A DNA stretch of 64,000 nt from JACVRW01 sp963751835 (lineage in GTDB: Bacteria > Actinomycetota > Thermoleophilia > Solirubrobacterales > Thermoleophilaceae): NCBI GenBank assembly GCA_963751835.1, contig CAVVWD010000011.1:186001-250000 (forward strand), given 5' to 3'. The notes under the pieces are model-generated. The model ran no database searches. It was not told where the DNA came from and worked only from the letters and a program-made list of their open reading frames with translations. Position 1 is the stretch's first letter, and each line of letters opens with the position of its first letter. Positions 1 to 8,660 of this stretch are shown here, piece by piece. Both the position numbers and the translations under genes were made by a program.

Positions 1-1
1 C

Positions 2-862
2 GTCGCCAAGGCGGTGCGGGCACTGGGCGTGGGCCTGCAGCCGGTGGCCGTCGACGGCGAGCGCCGGCTCGACCCGGGCGCACTGCGGATGGCGATCGCG
101 TCCGACCGTGCGGCCGGCCTGCTGCCGATCTGTGTGGTCGCCAACGCCGGCACCACCTCCACCGGCGCCGTCGACCCGCTCGACGCGGTGGCCACCGTCG
201 CGGCCGACGCGGGCGTCTGGCTGCATGTAGATGGCGCCTACGGCGCGCCCGCCGCGGCGGACCCGGCCAGCCGCCACCTCTTCGCCGGCCTGCATCGCGC
301 CGACTCCCTGTGCATCGACGCACACAAGTGGCTGTACGCCCCGGTCGACTGCAGCGCACTCCTGTTGCACGACGCGGCGGCCAGCGCGAGGGCGTTCGGC
401 GCCGGTGCCGACGACTACGTGCGCATCCTCGCCACCCAACCCGCGGAGACCTTCGCCTTCTGGGACCACGGGCTCGAGCTCAGCCGCCGCTTCCGGGCGC
501 TCAAGCTGTGGGCGATGCTGCGCTTTCACGGCGGGCAGCGGCTCGCGGCGGCGATCGGCGAGGACATCCGCCTCGCCGCCCACCTCGCCGATCTGGTCGC
601 GGTCGCGGAGGACTTCGAGCTGCTCGCCGGCCCAGGACTGAGCATCTGCTGCTTCCGACATACGCCCACACACGTGGACGAGCCCGCACTCGACGCGCAC
701 AACGAGCGGATATTGCACGCGCTGCAACGCGACGGCCGCGTCTACCTCTCCAACGCGACCGTCGATGGGCGCTTCGCCCTGCGAGCCTGCATCACGAACT
801 TCCGCACCACCCGGGCCGACGTGCAGCGTGTACTCACGGTCGTACGCGAGCTCGCCGGTTGA
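2..862 (+). CDS. PLP-dependent aromatic-amino-acid (group II) decarboxylase, 3' part
   Basis: The gene is cut by the left edge; its frame is open from base 2 and 287 codons are visible. The family decarboxylates aromatic amino acids or glutamate using pyridoxal phosphate. Visible signatures are the HVDGAYG segment, whose Asp (counted about 77 from the first visible codon) would pair with the PLP pyridine nitrogen, and the DAHKWL segment about 32 residues later, whose Lys (codon near 326-328) forms the Schiff base. Family members are usually 450-500 residues, so roughly the N-terminal 40 % lies outside the window. The C-terminal part is intact and ends in a normal stop. The substrate cannot be decided from this part. 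Downstream is a degraded LysR gene, so no operon context helps. Confidence 0.85.
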   Translation, partial: VAKAVRALGVGLQPVAVDGERRLDPGALRMAIASDRAAGLLPICVVANAGTTSTGAVDPLDAVATVAADAGVWLHVDGAYGAPAAADPASRHLFAGLHRADSLCIDAHKWLYAPVDCSALLLHDAAASARAFGAGADDYVRILATQPAETFAFWDHGLELSRRFRALKLWAMLRFHGGQRLAAAIGEDIRLAAHLADLVAVAEDFELLAGPGLSICCFRHTPTHVDEPALDAHNERILHALQRDGRVYLSNATVDGRFALRACITNFRTTRADVQRVLTVVRELAG

Positions 863-945
863 CTGGGGCACCGCGCCAGCACCGCAATTCGCGCAAAGCG
901 ACGCACGACGAGCAAGGGCTCCGTCGCATCGGAGGTAGCAGCGCT

Positions 946-1680
946 TCAGGGGAGAACTTCGAGATTTCGCTGCTGCGCGGCGACCTGCCGGGCGGTGTCG
1001 ACCAGTGCATCCCGGACGGCATGGACGGCGGGCGCGTCCGTGGCGGTGATCCGCGCAGCGGTGAAGATCGTTCGTTGGAGGCGCTCCTCGCGGAGACGGC
1101 GGGCGATGATCTGCGGCATCCCCGTGGCGAGCAGCGTGGGCAGCAGGGCCACGGCTCGCCCGGAGGCGACCAGTGCGCTGAGGACGAGGCCGTCGTCGCT
1201 TCGGTGGCGAATATCGGGCTCGTAGCCGCCGAGGCGATTGCAGACGTTGCGGACGACTGCGTCCAGGCCGGTGCCACGGTGGCCGCTCGCCCACGCAGCT
1301 TCTTCGCAGGCGGCGAGCCGAATCGGACCTCGCTTCGTAGCCGCCGTCATGCTGGGGGTGTAGCGCGAGCAGCACGTCCTCCCGCATGAGGTCACGGCGG
1401 TCGACGTCGCGCTGTCGTGGGACCGGCACCGGGTCGTACTCGATGCCGACCACCAGATCGACGGCTTGCGATCTCAGGTCATCCAGCGCGGGCGCGGTCT
1501 CGCTTTGGACGACTTCGACCTGGAGGTCGGGTGCCGTCTCGGCAAGCCGCTCCATGACTCCGGGCAGGAGGGCGAGGGCCGGTGTCTGGACGAAGGTCAT
1601 CCGCAGACGCCCGCGAGGCGCGTCCCCTTCGCTTGCAAGCTCGCTGCGGACAGCTTCGTCGGCTGCGGTGATTCGCGACG
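946..1680 (-). pseudogene. LysR-family regulator remnant: HTH missing, one frameshift
   Basis: Two overlapping minus-strand frames together give the effector-binding half of a LysR regulator. The upstream frame (about 1680 down to 1345) encodes the linker helix and first subdomain (ADEAVRSELASEG, then RLRMTFVQTPALALLPG). The downstream frame (about 1345 down to 946) continues with the second subdomain (SDDGLVLSALVASGRAVALLP). Skipping one base near 1340-1352 joins them. The N-terminal helix-turn-helix of about 60-70 residues is absent: above 1680 the minus strand no longer resembles LysR. Without a DNA-binding domain the product could not act as a regulator, so I read it as a remnant; a sequencing error could explain the frameshift but not the missing HTH. 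Confidence 0.65.
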
Positions 1681-1880
1681 GTCCCCTGGCCGGCGCCCAC
1701 GCGCTAACCGGTCTTGTCCGAAGCCTGCCGTGTTATCTGGCCTTTGGCCTCGTCGTCATCGTCGCCGCACCCTCGTTAGGCCTTGCTGCCATCGCACTCG
1801 GGCTCGTGGCTTGCCTGGGCGCGGCGCGCGCCACATGGCGAGGCGTGCCTGTAGTCGCGCAGCCCGGGCTGGCGCAGTGA
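1681..1880 (+). pseudogene. possible membrane-transporter 3' remnant
   Basis: On the plus strand, from where the LysR homology stops, about 60 codons read as a hydrophobic C-terminal piece (LAFGLVVIVAAPSLGLAAIALG, then LVACLGAARATWRG) ending at a stop at 1878-1880. It has the composition of the last membrane helices of an MFS-type transporter. There is no plausible start codon for it alone, and the same frame further upstream is only antisense to the LysR remnant. I see it as a scrap of a second gene joined to the broken LysR gene; a chance hydrophobic frame in GC-rich DNA is the alternative. Confidence 0.3.
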
Positions 1881-1941
1881 ACCTTGTGCCACGCTGTGCC
1901 GCTTGACGACGACTGGCCAGAGCGTCACGGGCGGGCCGGAC

Positions 1942-2277
1942 ATGCGCCTAGCCACCTACGGGACTCTCGCACCTGGGCGTCCGAACCACGGCCAGCTCAG
2001 CGATCTGCCCGGACGCTGGCTGGTAGGCCGTGTGCGCGGCTCACTGGTCGATGCAGGCTGGGGAGCGAAGTTTGGGTCCCCGGCGCTGATTCTCGACGCC
2101 GACGGGTCACTGATCGATGTCGACGTTTTCGAGTCTCCAGCGCTACCTCGCCACTGGCACCGGCTGGACGCGTTCGAGGGTCCGGGCTATCGCCGCGTCG
2201 CCGTTGACGTCGCGACCGCCGAGGGTGTTCTGCCCGCGTCAATCTACGTCCTGGCCGAGCCGACCAAACCCTCGTAG
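1942..2277 (+). CDS. gamma-glutamylcyclotransferase-like (AIG2/GGCT fold) protein
   Basis: The 111-residue product begins MRLATYGTLAPG, the characteristic opening of the GGCT/AIG2 family, in which the YGTL loop binds substrate. The LDAFEGPGYRR segment near the C-terminal third carries the conserved acidic residue of the family. Members release 5-oxoproline from gamma-glutamyl amines or peptides, or are uncharacterised. I chose the ATG at 1942 because it puts YGTL five residues from the N-terminus as is usual; an upstream TTG at 1903 would add 13 residues unlike the family. It stands alone, facing the arylsulfotransferase-like gene convergently. Confidence 0.75.
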   Translation: MRLATYGTLAPGRPNHGQLSDLPGRWLVGRVRGSLVDAGWGAKFGSPALILDADGSLIDVDVFESPALPRHWHRLDAFEGPGYRRVAVDVATAEGVLPASIYVLAEPTKPS

Positions 2278-2374
2278 GCCCGAGATACGCGGCTCAGGGC
2301 GCGGCCGGCGACCAACCAACCGCTCTTGGACCAAGCGCAGCAGGCCGTCCGCTCCCGCTGTCGCGGGCCCTCTT

Positions 2375-3910
2375 TCAGTGCACGACGCGCACGGGCGCCG
2401 ATGCCCCGAGGGTGTGGCCGCTCCTGTCCTCGGCGGCGACCGCCACCCAGTTCGCGTGGGTCGCTGCGAGCGCGCTGGTCTCGAGGCCGTTCCACGCGAC
2501 CGACCCGACCGGCTCGAGTGCTCCTGGGTCGGGACCGGCCAGGATGCGCCAGCGAGCGACGCCGGTTGCGCCGTTCCAGCTCGCATCGACAGCGATGTCG
2601 GGTCCGTCCCGGTGGGCAGAGGCCGTTGGAGGGGTCGTCGGCTGACCGGTCCACGAGAAGCGGTAGGCGCGGTAGCTGTCGTAGCCTGGCGGCAGCGTCG
2701 CGTCGAAGAGCAGCCTTTCGTCCGCGCCGAACTCGGAGAAGCGGCCGAGGCGGCCCCAGCCGACGAACAGGTTGCCGTTCGGCAGTCGCTCGGAGCTGCC
2801 CTGGGAGGGAACCGATAGGCCGTCCGGGTGCTCGATCGACTGCAGCAGCGTGGCCGTCCTCTCTTGCGGGTCGATCCGGAGCGTGATGACTCTCGATTGC
2901 GGCCTGAGGGGCGTGCCGTTCGACTCGTTGTCGAAGATCCGCAGCGTGTCCCTGCCAGCCGACACCGGGTCGTGCTGCCACGCGAACGGCACGCCCAAGC
3001 CGGGCTCGAAGTCGCTCCGCTTGCCGCCGAGCCGCCAGACGATCTGGCCCGTGTGGCGATCGACCTTGTAGACGGTCCAGGTGTGGCGACTCGAGATGAG
3101 CAGGTTGCCATCGTGGTCGAGGCCGACCGAGTTGATGTGGAAGTAGTCGTAGGGCCTATTGGGGTCTTTGGGCACGCGCTGGTAGCTCTCGTCCAGGGGC
3201 ACGTGGTCGAGGCTGTGCCATTCGAAGAGCACGCGGCCGCTGGCCACGTCGATCTCCTGGACGATCCCGTCGTAGACCTTGCCGTCCGGTGAGCCGCCGA
3301 CCACGGAGACGTCTCGGCGCGTCTCGTGGTAGGCGGTGATCAGCGCCGTCCCCTGCGGAGTGAGGACGAACGAGTGCTGGTCGGCCTGATAGCCGTCCCC
3401 CGCGCGCACGTGCGCGATCACGTTGTACGAGGAGTCGGCGATGACGCCCTCGCCGTCGCCGTGACCGGCGCCGCCGATGCTCTTCCCCTGCCACCACGTC
3501 AGAACCGGCCTTCCCTGGTAGTGCTGGACGCGCACGTCGCTGGCGACTTGGCCCGGCGGGAGCGGCCGGAACCAGACCGGCCGGCCGAGATCGTCGACGA
3601 TGAGCGGGCCGCCTCGCTTTTCTCGCGGGGCGGACAGGTCCTTGGCGCCCAGGAAGATCAGGCCCGGCGCGAGCCCAGCGGCACGATCCAGAACGGTGAC
3701 CTGCGGCGGGCGCAGGTCATGAGCGTGGGGCCCGGGCCGGGGGACGGCCCTGGCCGACCCGCCACTGGCCGACCCTGCGCCAGGACCGGCCGAAGCCGAA
3801 CCCCCCGACTGCCCGGAGGCGACGAGCACCGCGACCCCCACGATCGCGAGCGCGCCGAGCGAGCTCACGACGCGGCGGATCGGATGACGCGGACGGGCTG
3901 GATCTCTCAT
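2375..3910 (-). CDS. arylsulfotransferase (ASST)-family exported beta-propeller protein
   Basis: This 511-residue protein starts with a basic stretch and one hydrophobic segment (about residues 12-32), then a Gly/Ser/Ala-rich linker, suggesting an exported or membrane-anchored protein. The body contains family-type stretches: GLIFLGAKD, a Trp-rich strand TWWQGKS, the ADQHSF segment, YDYFHINSV, and VWRLGGKRSDF followed by WQHDP. Such His-containing loops are conserved in the arylsulfotransferase_2 group, whose better known relatives transfer sulfate between phenols; the actinobacterial homologues are not characterised. A C-terminal Ig/fibronectin-like part of about 90 residues follows. The start at 3910 has a clear GGGAGG ribosome site 9-10 bases upstream; a longer frame to 4066 has none. 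Confidence 0.75.
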   Translation of the reverse strand: MRDPARPRHPIRRVVSSLGALAIVGVAVLVASGQSGGSASAGPGAGSASGGSARAVPRPGPHAHDLRPPQVTVLDRAAGLAPGLIFLGAKDLSAPREKRGGPLIVDDLGRPVWFRPLPPGQVASDVRVQHYQGRPVLTWWQGKSIGGAGHGDGEGVIADSSYNVIAHVRAGDGYQADQHSFVLTPQGTALITAYHETRRDVSVVGGSPDGKVYDGIVQEIDVASGRVLFEWHSLDHVPLDESYQRVPKDPNRPYDYFHINSVGLDHDGNLLISSRHTWTVYKVDRHTGQIVWRLGGKRSDFEPGLGVPFAWQHDPVSAGRDTLRIFDNESNGTPLRPQSRVITLRIDPQERTATLLQSIEHPDGLSVPSQGSSERLPNGNLFVGWGRLGRFSEFGADERLLFDATLPPGYDSYRAYRFSWTGQPTTPPTASAHRDGPDIAVDASWNGATGVARWRILAGPDPGALEPVGSVAWNGLETSALAATHANWVAVAAEDRSGHTLGASAPVRVVH

Positions 3911-4170
3911 GAGAGTGAGCCTCCCTGGGCCCGGTGAAGCCTCGATGAGAGGACCGGCGCCCCGCCGGTCGCTCCCGGTGCGCCCACTCCCGTCCGCCGG
4001 GGGAACCGCTGCTATTTTGCCGCGATCGCCGCGCCAACGGGAAATCGATCCTCGTTGACAAGTCACGGGACGGCTCTAGCCATCCTGGCGTTGACCTGGG
4101 TCCTGTCCTCCGGCCGCGGGACGTCCGCGCGAAGCTTGGCTCGGTCGCCTTGGGCGTCTGTCGCTGAGTC

Positions 4171-4923
4171 ATGAACGAGCGCTACCGGGTCGCGGTCGTC
4201 ACGGGCGCCGGATCCGGCATTGGTCGTGAGGTGGCGTGCGGACTCATCGATGCCGGCTACCACGCGGCGCTGGCCGGACGGCGGGAGGACGTCCTGCGTG
4301 CGACGGCGCAAACTGCGGGGCCGGACCGGGCGATGGTTGTGCCAACCGACGTCACCGATCCCCCTTCTGTGGACGCCTTGTTCGAAGCGGTGCGTGACGG
4401 GTGGGGTCGGGTCGATCTGCTTTTCAACAACGCGGGGATCTTCGGCCCTACGGTTCCGATTGAGGATCTGGCGCTCGAGGATTGGCAGGCCGTTGTGGCG
4501 ACCAACCTGACCGGTGCCTTCCTGTGCGCTCAGGGTGCGTTGCGGTCGATGAAGGATCAGCGGCCGCGGGGTGGCCGGATCGTCAACAACGGCTCGCTGT
4601 CGGCGCACGTGCCGCGGCCGTACGCGGTCGCCTATACAGCGACGAAGCACGCGATCACCGGCCTCACGAAGGCGATCTCGCTCGAGGGCAGGCCGTACGA
4701 CATCGCCTGTGGGCAGATCGACGTCGGCAACGCGGCCACGGACATGACCGCGGCGATGGCGAAGGGCGTGCTGCAGGCCGACGGCAGCGTCGCCGCCGAG
4801 GCGACCATGGACGCACGGCACGTGGCCGACGCGGTGCTCTACATGGCCGGCCTGCCGCTCGACGCCAACGTCCAGTTCCTCACGGTCATGGCAACCAAGA
4901 TGCCGTTCGCCGGCAGGGGATAG
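4171..4923 (+). CDS. short-chain dehydrogenase/reductase (SDR)
   Basis: Classical 250-residue SDR. The nucleotide-binding TGAGSGIG motif is at residues 11-18, the NNAG motif at 86-89, the catalytic Ser at about 142-144 and the Tyr-x3-Lys pair at Tyr155/Lys159. A basic residue after the glycine motif (AGRRED, about 35-40) suggests preference for NADP(H), a family rule rather than a measurement. The C-terminal substrate region gives no specific assignment. It lies divergent to the arylsulfotransferase-like gene and 57 bases before the P-loop gene; no pathway context is visible. Confidence 0.85.
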   Translation: MNERYRVAVVTGAGSGIGREVACGLIDAGYHAALAGRREDVLRATAQTAGPDRAMVVPTDVTDPPSVDALFEAVRDGWGRVDLLFNNAGIFGPTVPIEDLALEDWQAVVATNLTGAFLCAQGALRSMKDQRPRGGRIVNNGSLSAHVPRPYAVAYTATKHAITGLTKAISLEGRPYDIACGQIDVGNAATDMTAAMAKGVLQADGSVAAEATMDARHVADAVLYMAGLPLDANVQFLTVMATKMPFAGRG

Positions 4924-4980
4924 ACGACTGCGTGGGAAGCAGAAGTCCGAAGTTGAGCTCCGAGACGCCTAGACTCGCGT

Positions 4981-5454
4981 GTGGTGCGAGTCCTGCTCAC
5001 TGGCATGTCGGGGACGGGAAAATCGACACTGGTCCAGGAGCTTCGGCGGCGTGGGTTCGTCGCCTACGACGCTGACGACGACGGGTTCAGCGAGCCGCGT
5101 GGGTCTGGCCGGTGGGGATGGCGCCGCGACTTGGTGTCGGCTCTGCTGGGCGCTCATACCGACGGTCTGTTGTTCTTCGCCGGCTGCTCTGAAGAGCAGG
5201 CCTATCTGCCGTTCGATTTCCGTGTACTGCTGACGGCTCCGGAGGCACTGCTGGTCAGCCGGTTGTGTGCGCGCACGGGCAACGCGTATGGACAGACCAG
5301 CGCGGAGCTCGCCCAGGTTCTCGGCGATCGGGCCGAGGTCGAGCCGCTGCTGCGTCGCACGGCAGACCTCGTCCTGACGAGCACCGCCCCGCCAGCGGAG
5401 CTGGCCGATGCCGTCCTCGCGCGCATCGCCGAGCGGGAGACACGCGACACGTAG
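4981..5454 (+). CDS. small P-loop ATPase / nucleotide-kinase-like protein
   Basis: The 157-residue protein opens with VRVLLTGMSGTGKSTL, a Walker A motif in the position found in small nucleoside or shikimate-kinase-like proteins and AAA_18-type ATPases. An acidic DADDDG segment follows near residue 30, and a late Arg-containing region (LLVSRLCARTGNAYG) resembles a lid. Phosphate transfer from ATP is therefore likely, but the acceptor is unknown. The GTG at 4981 places the P-loop eight residues from the N-terminus as expected. Neighbours belong to different families. Confidence 0.7.
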   Translation: MVRVLLTGMSGTGKSTLVQELRRRGFVAYDADDDGFSEPRGSGRWGWRRDLVSALLGAHTDGLLFFAGCSEEQAYLPFDFRVLLTAPEALLVSRLCARTGNAYGQTSAELAQVLGDRAEVEPLLRRTADLVLTSTAPPAELADAVLARIAERETRDT

Positions 5455-5591
5455 CGCCGCTTGCGCTTCGGACAGAGAGCAGCGGGATTGCGGCATGACC
5501 GGGCGTTCGATCGCTTGTGCTTGGTGCTGGGAGCGGCGGGGGTCGTCTCGCCGTCGAGAGCAGGTCGCTTCACGCTCGTACGCTCCTGTGC

Positions 5592-5990
5592 ATGGGCATC
5601 GCACTCAACGACGAGATCCGCAGGCTGCTCGACGGCCGCCACTTTGCCGTGCTGGCCACGATCAACCCGGACGGCGGGCCGCAGACGTCGGCGATGTGGG
5701 TCGCCCGCGACCGCGACGACGTGCTCTTCTCAACGGTGGCGGGACGGCGCAAGCACCGCAACCTCGAGCGTGACCCGCGCGCCAGCGTGACCGTGATCGA
5801 CTCAGAGGACCCGTACAACTACGTGGAGCTGCGCGGCCGCGTCACGACGATTGAGGAGGACCTCGGCCGCGCGTTCGACACACGGCTGTCGTGGAAGTAC
5901 GACGGCCGCGATCCCGATCCGGACCGACCCGGCGCTGTCAGGCTCATGCTCCGCATGTCGGTCGAGAAGGCGACGGGCTACGCTGCCTGA
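5592..5990 (+). CDS. PPOX-class (pyridoxamine-5'-phosphate-oxidase fold) flavin/F420-dependent enzyme
   Basis: The 132-residue protein has the split-barrel features of the PPOX superfamily: FAVLATINPDGGPQTSAMWV near the N-terminus, then FSTVAGRRKHRN with the basic residues that contact the cofactor phosphate, and DPRASVTVID before the last strands. The pattern is closest to the small F420-dependent group common in actinobacteria (TIGR03618-like), which reduces or oxidises diverse substrates with deazaflavin; heme- or FMN-binding relatives are possible. I chose ATG 5592 because the conserved helix begins a few residues later; the frame is open further upstream without homology. Confidence 0.75.
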   Translation: MGIALNDEIRRLLDGRHFAVLATINPDGGPQTSAMWVARDRDDVLFSTVAGRRKHRNLERDPRASVTVIDSEDPYNYVELRGRVTTIEEDLGRAFDTRLSWKYDGRDPDPDRPGAVRLMLRMSVEKATGYAA

Positions 5991-6234
5991 GCGCCGCGTT
6001 CGTGGGCATCTGCACGCCCACCCAGGGTCGCCATCGTCCGGCGCTATCGCGCGGTGCGGGACAAGCGACCTCAGGTCCACGGCGCTTCCGCGGAAACGCC
6101 TCGATACCCGAATGGGGTACAAGGCATCCGAGCGCTGCCGTCGCAGCGCGAGTCGACAGGACAGCGATATTTGAGACGCCGCGGCCGTCGAATCAATCGG
6201 TTGTGGTGCAAGATGCAAGCGAAAGGGCGAAATC

Positions 6235-6831
6235 ATGGGCAAGACGATCATGGGCGCGGTGGTCTCCCTGGACGGGTTCATGGCCGACGACAACGACGGC
6301 ATCGGGCCGCTGTTCGACTGGTTAGGCAACGGCGATGTCGCCTGGAGCTTCCCGGGCTCCGACGGCGAGTTCCGTACCACCCAGGCGTCGGCCGACTTCA
6401 TGCTGGACCTGTACGGCGACATGGCTGCGAATGTCATCGGACGGCGGGTGTTCGACATGACCAACGGCTGGAACGGCAAGCCGGCCGCCGGCGAGCACGT
6501 CTTCGTCGTCACCCACCGGCCGCCGACGGACTGGGAGTACGCCGACACCGCACCGTTCACGTTCGTCGACGGCGTCGAGAAGGCGATTATCACCGCCAAG
6601 GAGTTCGCCGGCGACCGGGTCGTCGACGTGGCCGCCGGTCAGATCGGCGGCCAGGCGCTCAGGCTCGGGCTGATCGACCAGGTGGTGGTCAACCAGGTCC
6701 CGGTGGTCTTCGGGTCCGGCCGGCCGTTCTTCGCCACCGGCGGCCTGGCCGAGCCGCTGCCGCTGGATAACCCGACCACGATCGTGCGCGGCGACCGGGT
6801 CACGCACCTGGTCTACGACGTCAGCCGCTGA
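6235..6831 (+). CDS. dihydrofolate-reductase-like protein (RibD C-terminal domain)
   Basis: The 198-residue product matches the RibD_C/DHFR-like family: TIMGAVVSLDGFMADDND at the N-terminus (cofactor-binding first strand and loop), VIGRRVFDM in the middle, VFVVTHRPP, and a glycine-rich VAAGQIGGQALRLGLIDQ helix followed by VPVVFGSGRPFF. True folate reductases of this fold are shorter; stand-alone members in actinobacteria are usually of unknown substrate. An AAAGGGCG ribosome site precedes ATG 6235. A second gene of the same family begins 176 bases downstream. Confidence 0.8.
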   Translation: MGKTIMGAVVSLDGFMADDNDGIGPLFDWLGNGDVAWSFPGSDGEFRTTQASADFMLDLYGDMAANVIGRRVFDMTNGWNGKPAAGEHVFVVTHRPPTDWEYADTAPFTFVDGVEKAIITAKEFAGDRVVDVAAGQIGGQALRLGLIDQVVVNQVPVVFGSGRPFFATGGLAEPLPLDNPTTIVRGDRVTHLVYDVSR

Positions 6832-7007
6832 GGCCCGCCGTCCTCAGCGTTCCGGCTCACCGGTCCGCTCGCGACCGATTTTCGCTTCGAGGCAGACGCT
6901 CGACCAGGCGCTGGTGGGGCAGCCGCGATGAGTCTTCCGGCGCGGACGGGTCAATAGGCATTGAGAAACAACCTGCGGCCACAGCGGCCGCCTACTGAGG
7001 AGGCACG

Positions 7008-7655
7008 ATGAGCAAGCTTAGGTGTCATATCTCGATCTCGCTGGACGGTTTCGTCGCCGGCCCGAACCAGAGCGAGGAGAACCCGCTCGGCGAGGGCGGC
7101 GAGCGGCTCCACGATTGGGTGGTTCCGTTGGCCGCCTGGCGCAAATACCAGGGCAAGGAAGGCGGCGAGGTGAACGAGAGCACACGGGTGCTCGAGGAAT
7201 CGGTCGAGAACGTCGGGGCCGGCGTGATGGGTCGAAACATGTTCGGGCCGATCGGCGGTGGTGACTGGGGCGACGAGCAGTGGACGGGCTGGTGGGGCGA
7301 CGACCCTCCCTACCACCACCCCGTGTTCATTCTCACCCATCACCCGCGTGATCCCGTGGTGATGGAGGGAGGGACCACGTTCCACTTCGTCACCGACGGA
7401 ATCGAGTCCGCGCTCGAGCAAGCAAGGGAGGCCGCCGGCGGCAAAGACGTCATGCTTTGGGGCGGCGGCCAGGCCGGGCAGCAGTACCTGGCAGCTGGAC
7501 TGCTGGACGAACTCGAGCTCCACGTCGTTCCGGTGGTGCTCGGCGACGGTGCTCGCCTCTTCGACAACCTCCGGGACGCGGAGGTGCAGCTCGAGCAGGT
7601 CCGGGCCGTCGAGGCGCCCGGCGTCACCCACCTCAAGTACAGGAGCGTGAAATGA
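7008..7655 (+). CDS. second dihydrofolate-reductase-like protein (RibD C-terminal domain)
   Basis: The 215-residue product shares the fold of the preceding gene but is clearly diverged: CHISISLDGFVAGPNQSEENP at the start, VMGRNMFGPIGGG in the middle, FILTHHPRDPV, and the cofactor-binding LWGGGQAGQQYLAAGLLDE with VPVVLGDGARLF. A strong AGGAGG ribosome site lies seven bases before ATG 7008. The function is probably NADPH-dependent reduction of an unknown small molecule. The two genes look like an old tandem pair rather than a recent duplication, because their loops differ in length throughout. Confidence 0.8.
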   Translation: MSKLRCHISISLDGFVAGPNQSEENPLGEGGERLHDWVVPLAAWRKYQGKEGGEVNESTRVLEESVENVGAGVMGRNMFGPIGGGDWGDEQWTGWWGDDPPYHHPVFILTHHPRDPVVMEGGTTFHFVTDGIESALEQAREAAGGKDVMLWGGGQAGQQYLAAGLLDELELHVVPVVLGDGARLFDNLRDAEVQLEQVRAVEAPGVTHLKYRSVK

Positions 7656-7674
7656 AGCGGGTCGCCGAGCGGCC

Positions 7675-8241
7675 GTGAATCGAGCGCGGCGAGTGACGCC
7701 TCGGATTTCGCGCAAAGCCTCCCACGTTCTCGCGGCCCATTGCTATGGAGGCCAGGTCATCACCTCTCTTGGCACCGACGCGCCGAACGTCGTCGGCCTC
7801 GTCTACATCGCGGGCTTCGGGCTCGACGAGGGTGAGTCGATCGGCGCGCTGCTACAGCAGGGTCCTCCGACCCCGGCGGTGGCGAATGTCGATGTCGACT
7901 CGGAGGGCTTCGGCTGGATCCCCGAGGACGATTTCCTTGGTCACTTCGCCGCCGATATCGACCCGGTCAAGGCGAAGGTCATGTACGCCGTGCAGCAGCC
8001 TCTTCACTTGTCCACGTTCGATGACGTGATGGGCGTCCCCGCGTGGAAGTCGCTGCCTTCGTGGTATCTGGTCGCCGAGAACGACGAGGTGATTCCACCC
8101 GATGCCGAGAGGCAGTTCGCACAGCGGATGGGCGCCGACACGATCGAGGTCGCGAGCGGACACTGCGCGATGATCTCCCACCCGGAGGAGACACATGAGC
8201 GGATAGTGACCGCGGCGAACGCTGCGGCCGCGCCGGGGTAG
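7675..8241 (+). pseudogene. 5'-truncated alpha/beta hydrolase with altered nucleophile elbow
   Basis: The frame encodes the last two thirds of an alpha/beta hydrolase: DAPNVVGLVYIAGFGLDEGES after the nucleophile, a lid region, LVAENDEVIPPDAER with the acidic residue and ASGHCAMISHPEE with the catalytic His. Relatives are about 230-270 residues; here the first 60 or so, with the oxyanion strand, are missing, because the frame begins only 19 bases after the preceding gene's stop. The nucleophile elbow reads AHCYGG where the family has GHSYGG, so the expected Ser is Cys (codon TGC near 7741). Together these indicate a remnant. A Cys-nucleophile enzyme made from an unseen start is a less likely alternative. 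Confidence 0.6.
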
Positions 8242-8660
8242 GGACAGGGCCCGCCGTCCAGCGGAGCTAGCCGGGGTCGTTGTCTCCGTGGATGGACGAT
8301 GCCGTTACGGGAGACGTTCCCCGCTTACGAGCACGCTATGCGGACGAGCCGCGGGCTGAGCTGATCCCCAGCCGCTGAGCAGGTAACCGAGCAGCGGTTG
8401 CCCACTTGGGAGGTCAGCGATGACGAGGCCGCCGACCTGCTGCTGTCGGTCGAGCCTCGTGTTGGTCGTCGCGGTTGCGGAACGTCTCGATGGAGCGGTC
8501 GCCGTAGACGATCCCGGTCAGGCGTTTGGGCTTGCTCATGCGGCGCGCCTTGCCCGATGGCCGGGTCGGACACCCGGTTGTTCGCATGTGACCAACCTGC
8601 GCGGTGGGTCCGGGGTCATACCCGCCGACAAGCAACCCACCCCAAGAAAGGGGAAGCATC
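8242..8660. other. 419-bp stretch without a recognisable gene
   Basis: Between the hydrolase remnant and the RTX gene I find no frame with family resemblance on either strand. A 41-codon minus-strand frame (8414-8539, beginning MSKPKRLTGIVYGDRS) is the only one with a natural-looking start, but it lacks a ribosome site and I do not recognise it. The last 40 bases hold the leader of the RTX gene. Confidence 0.5.
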
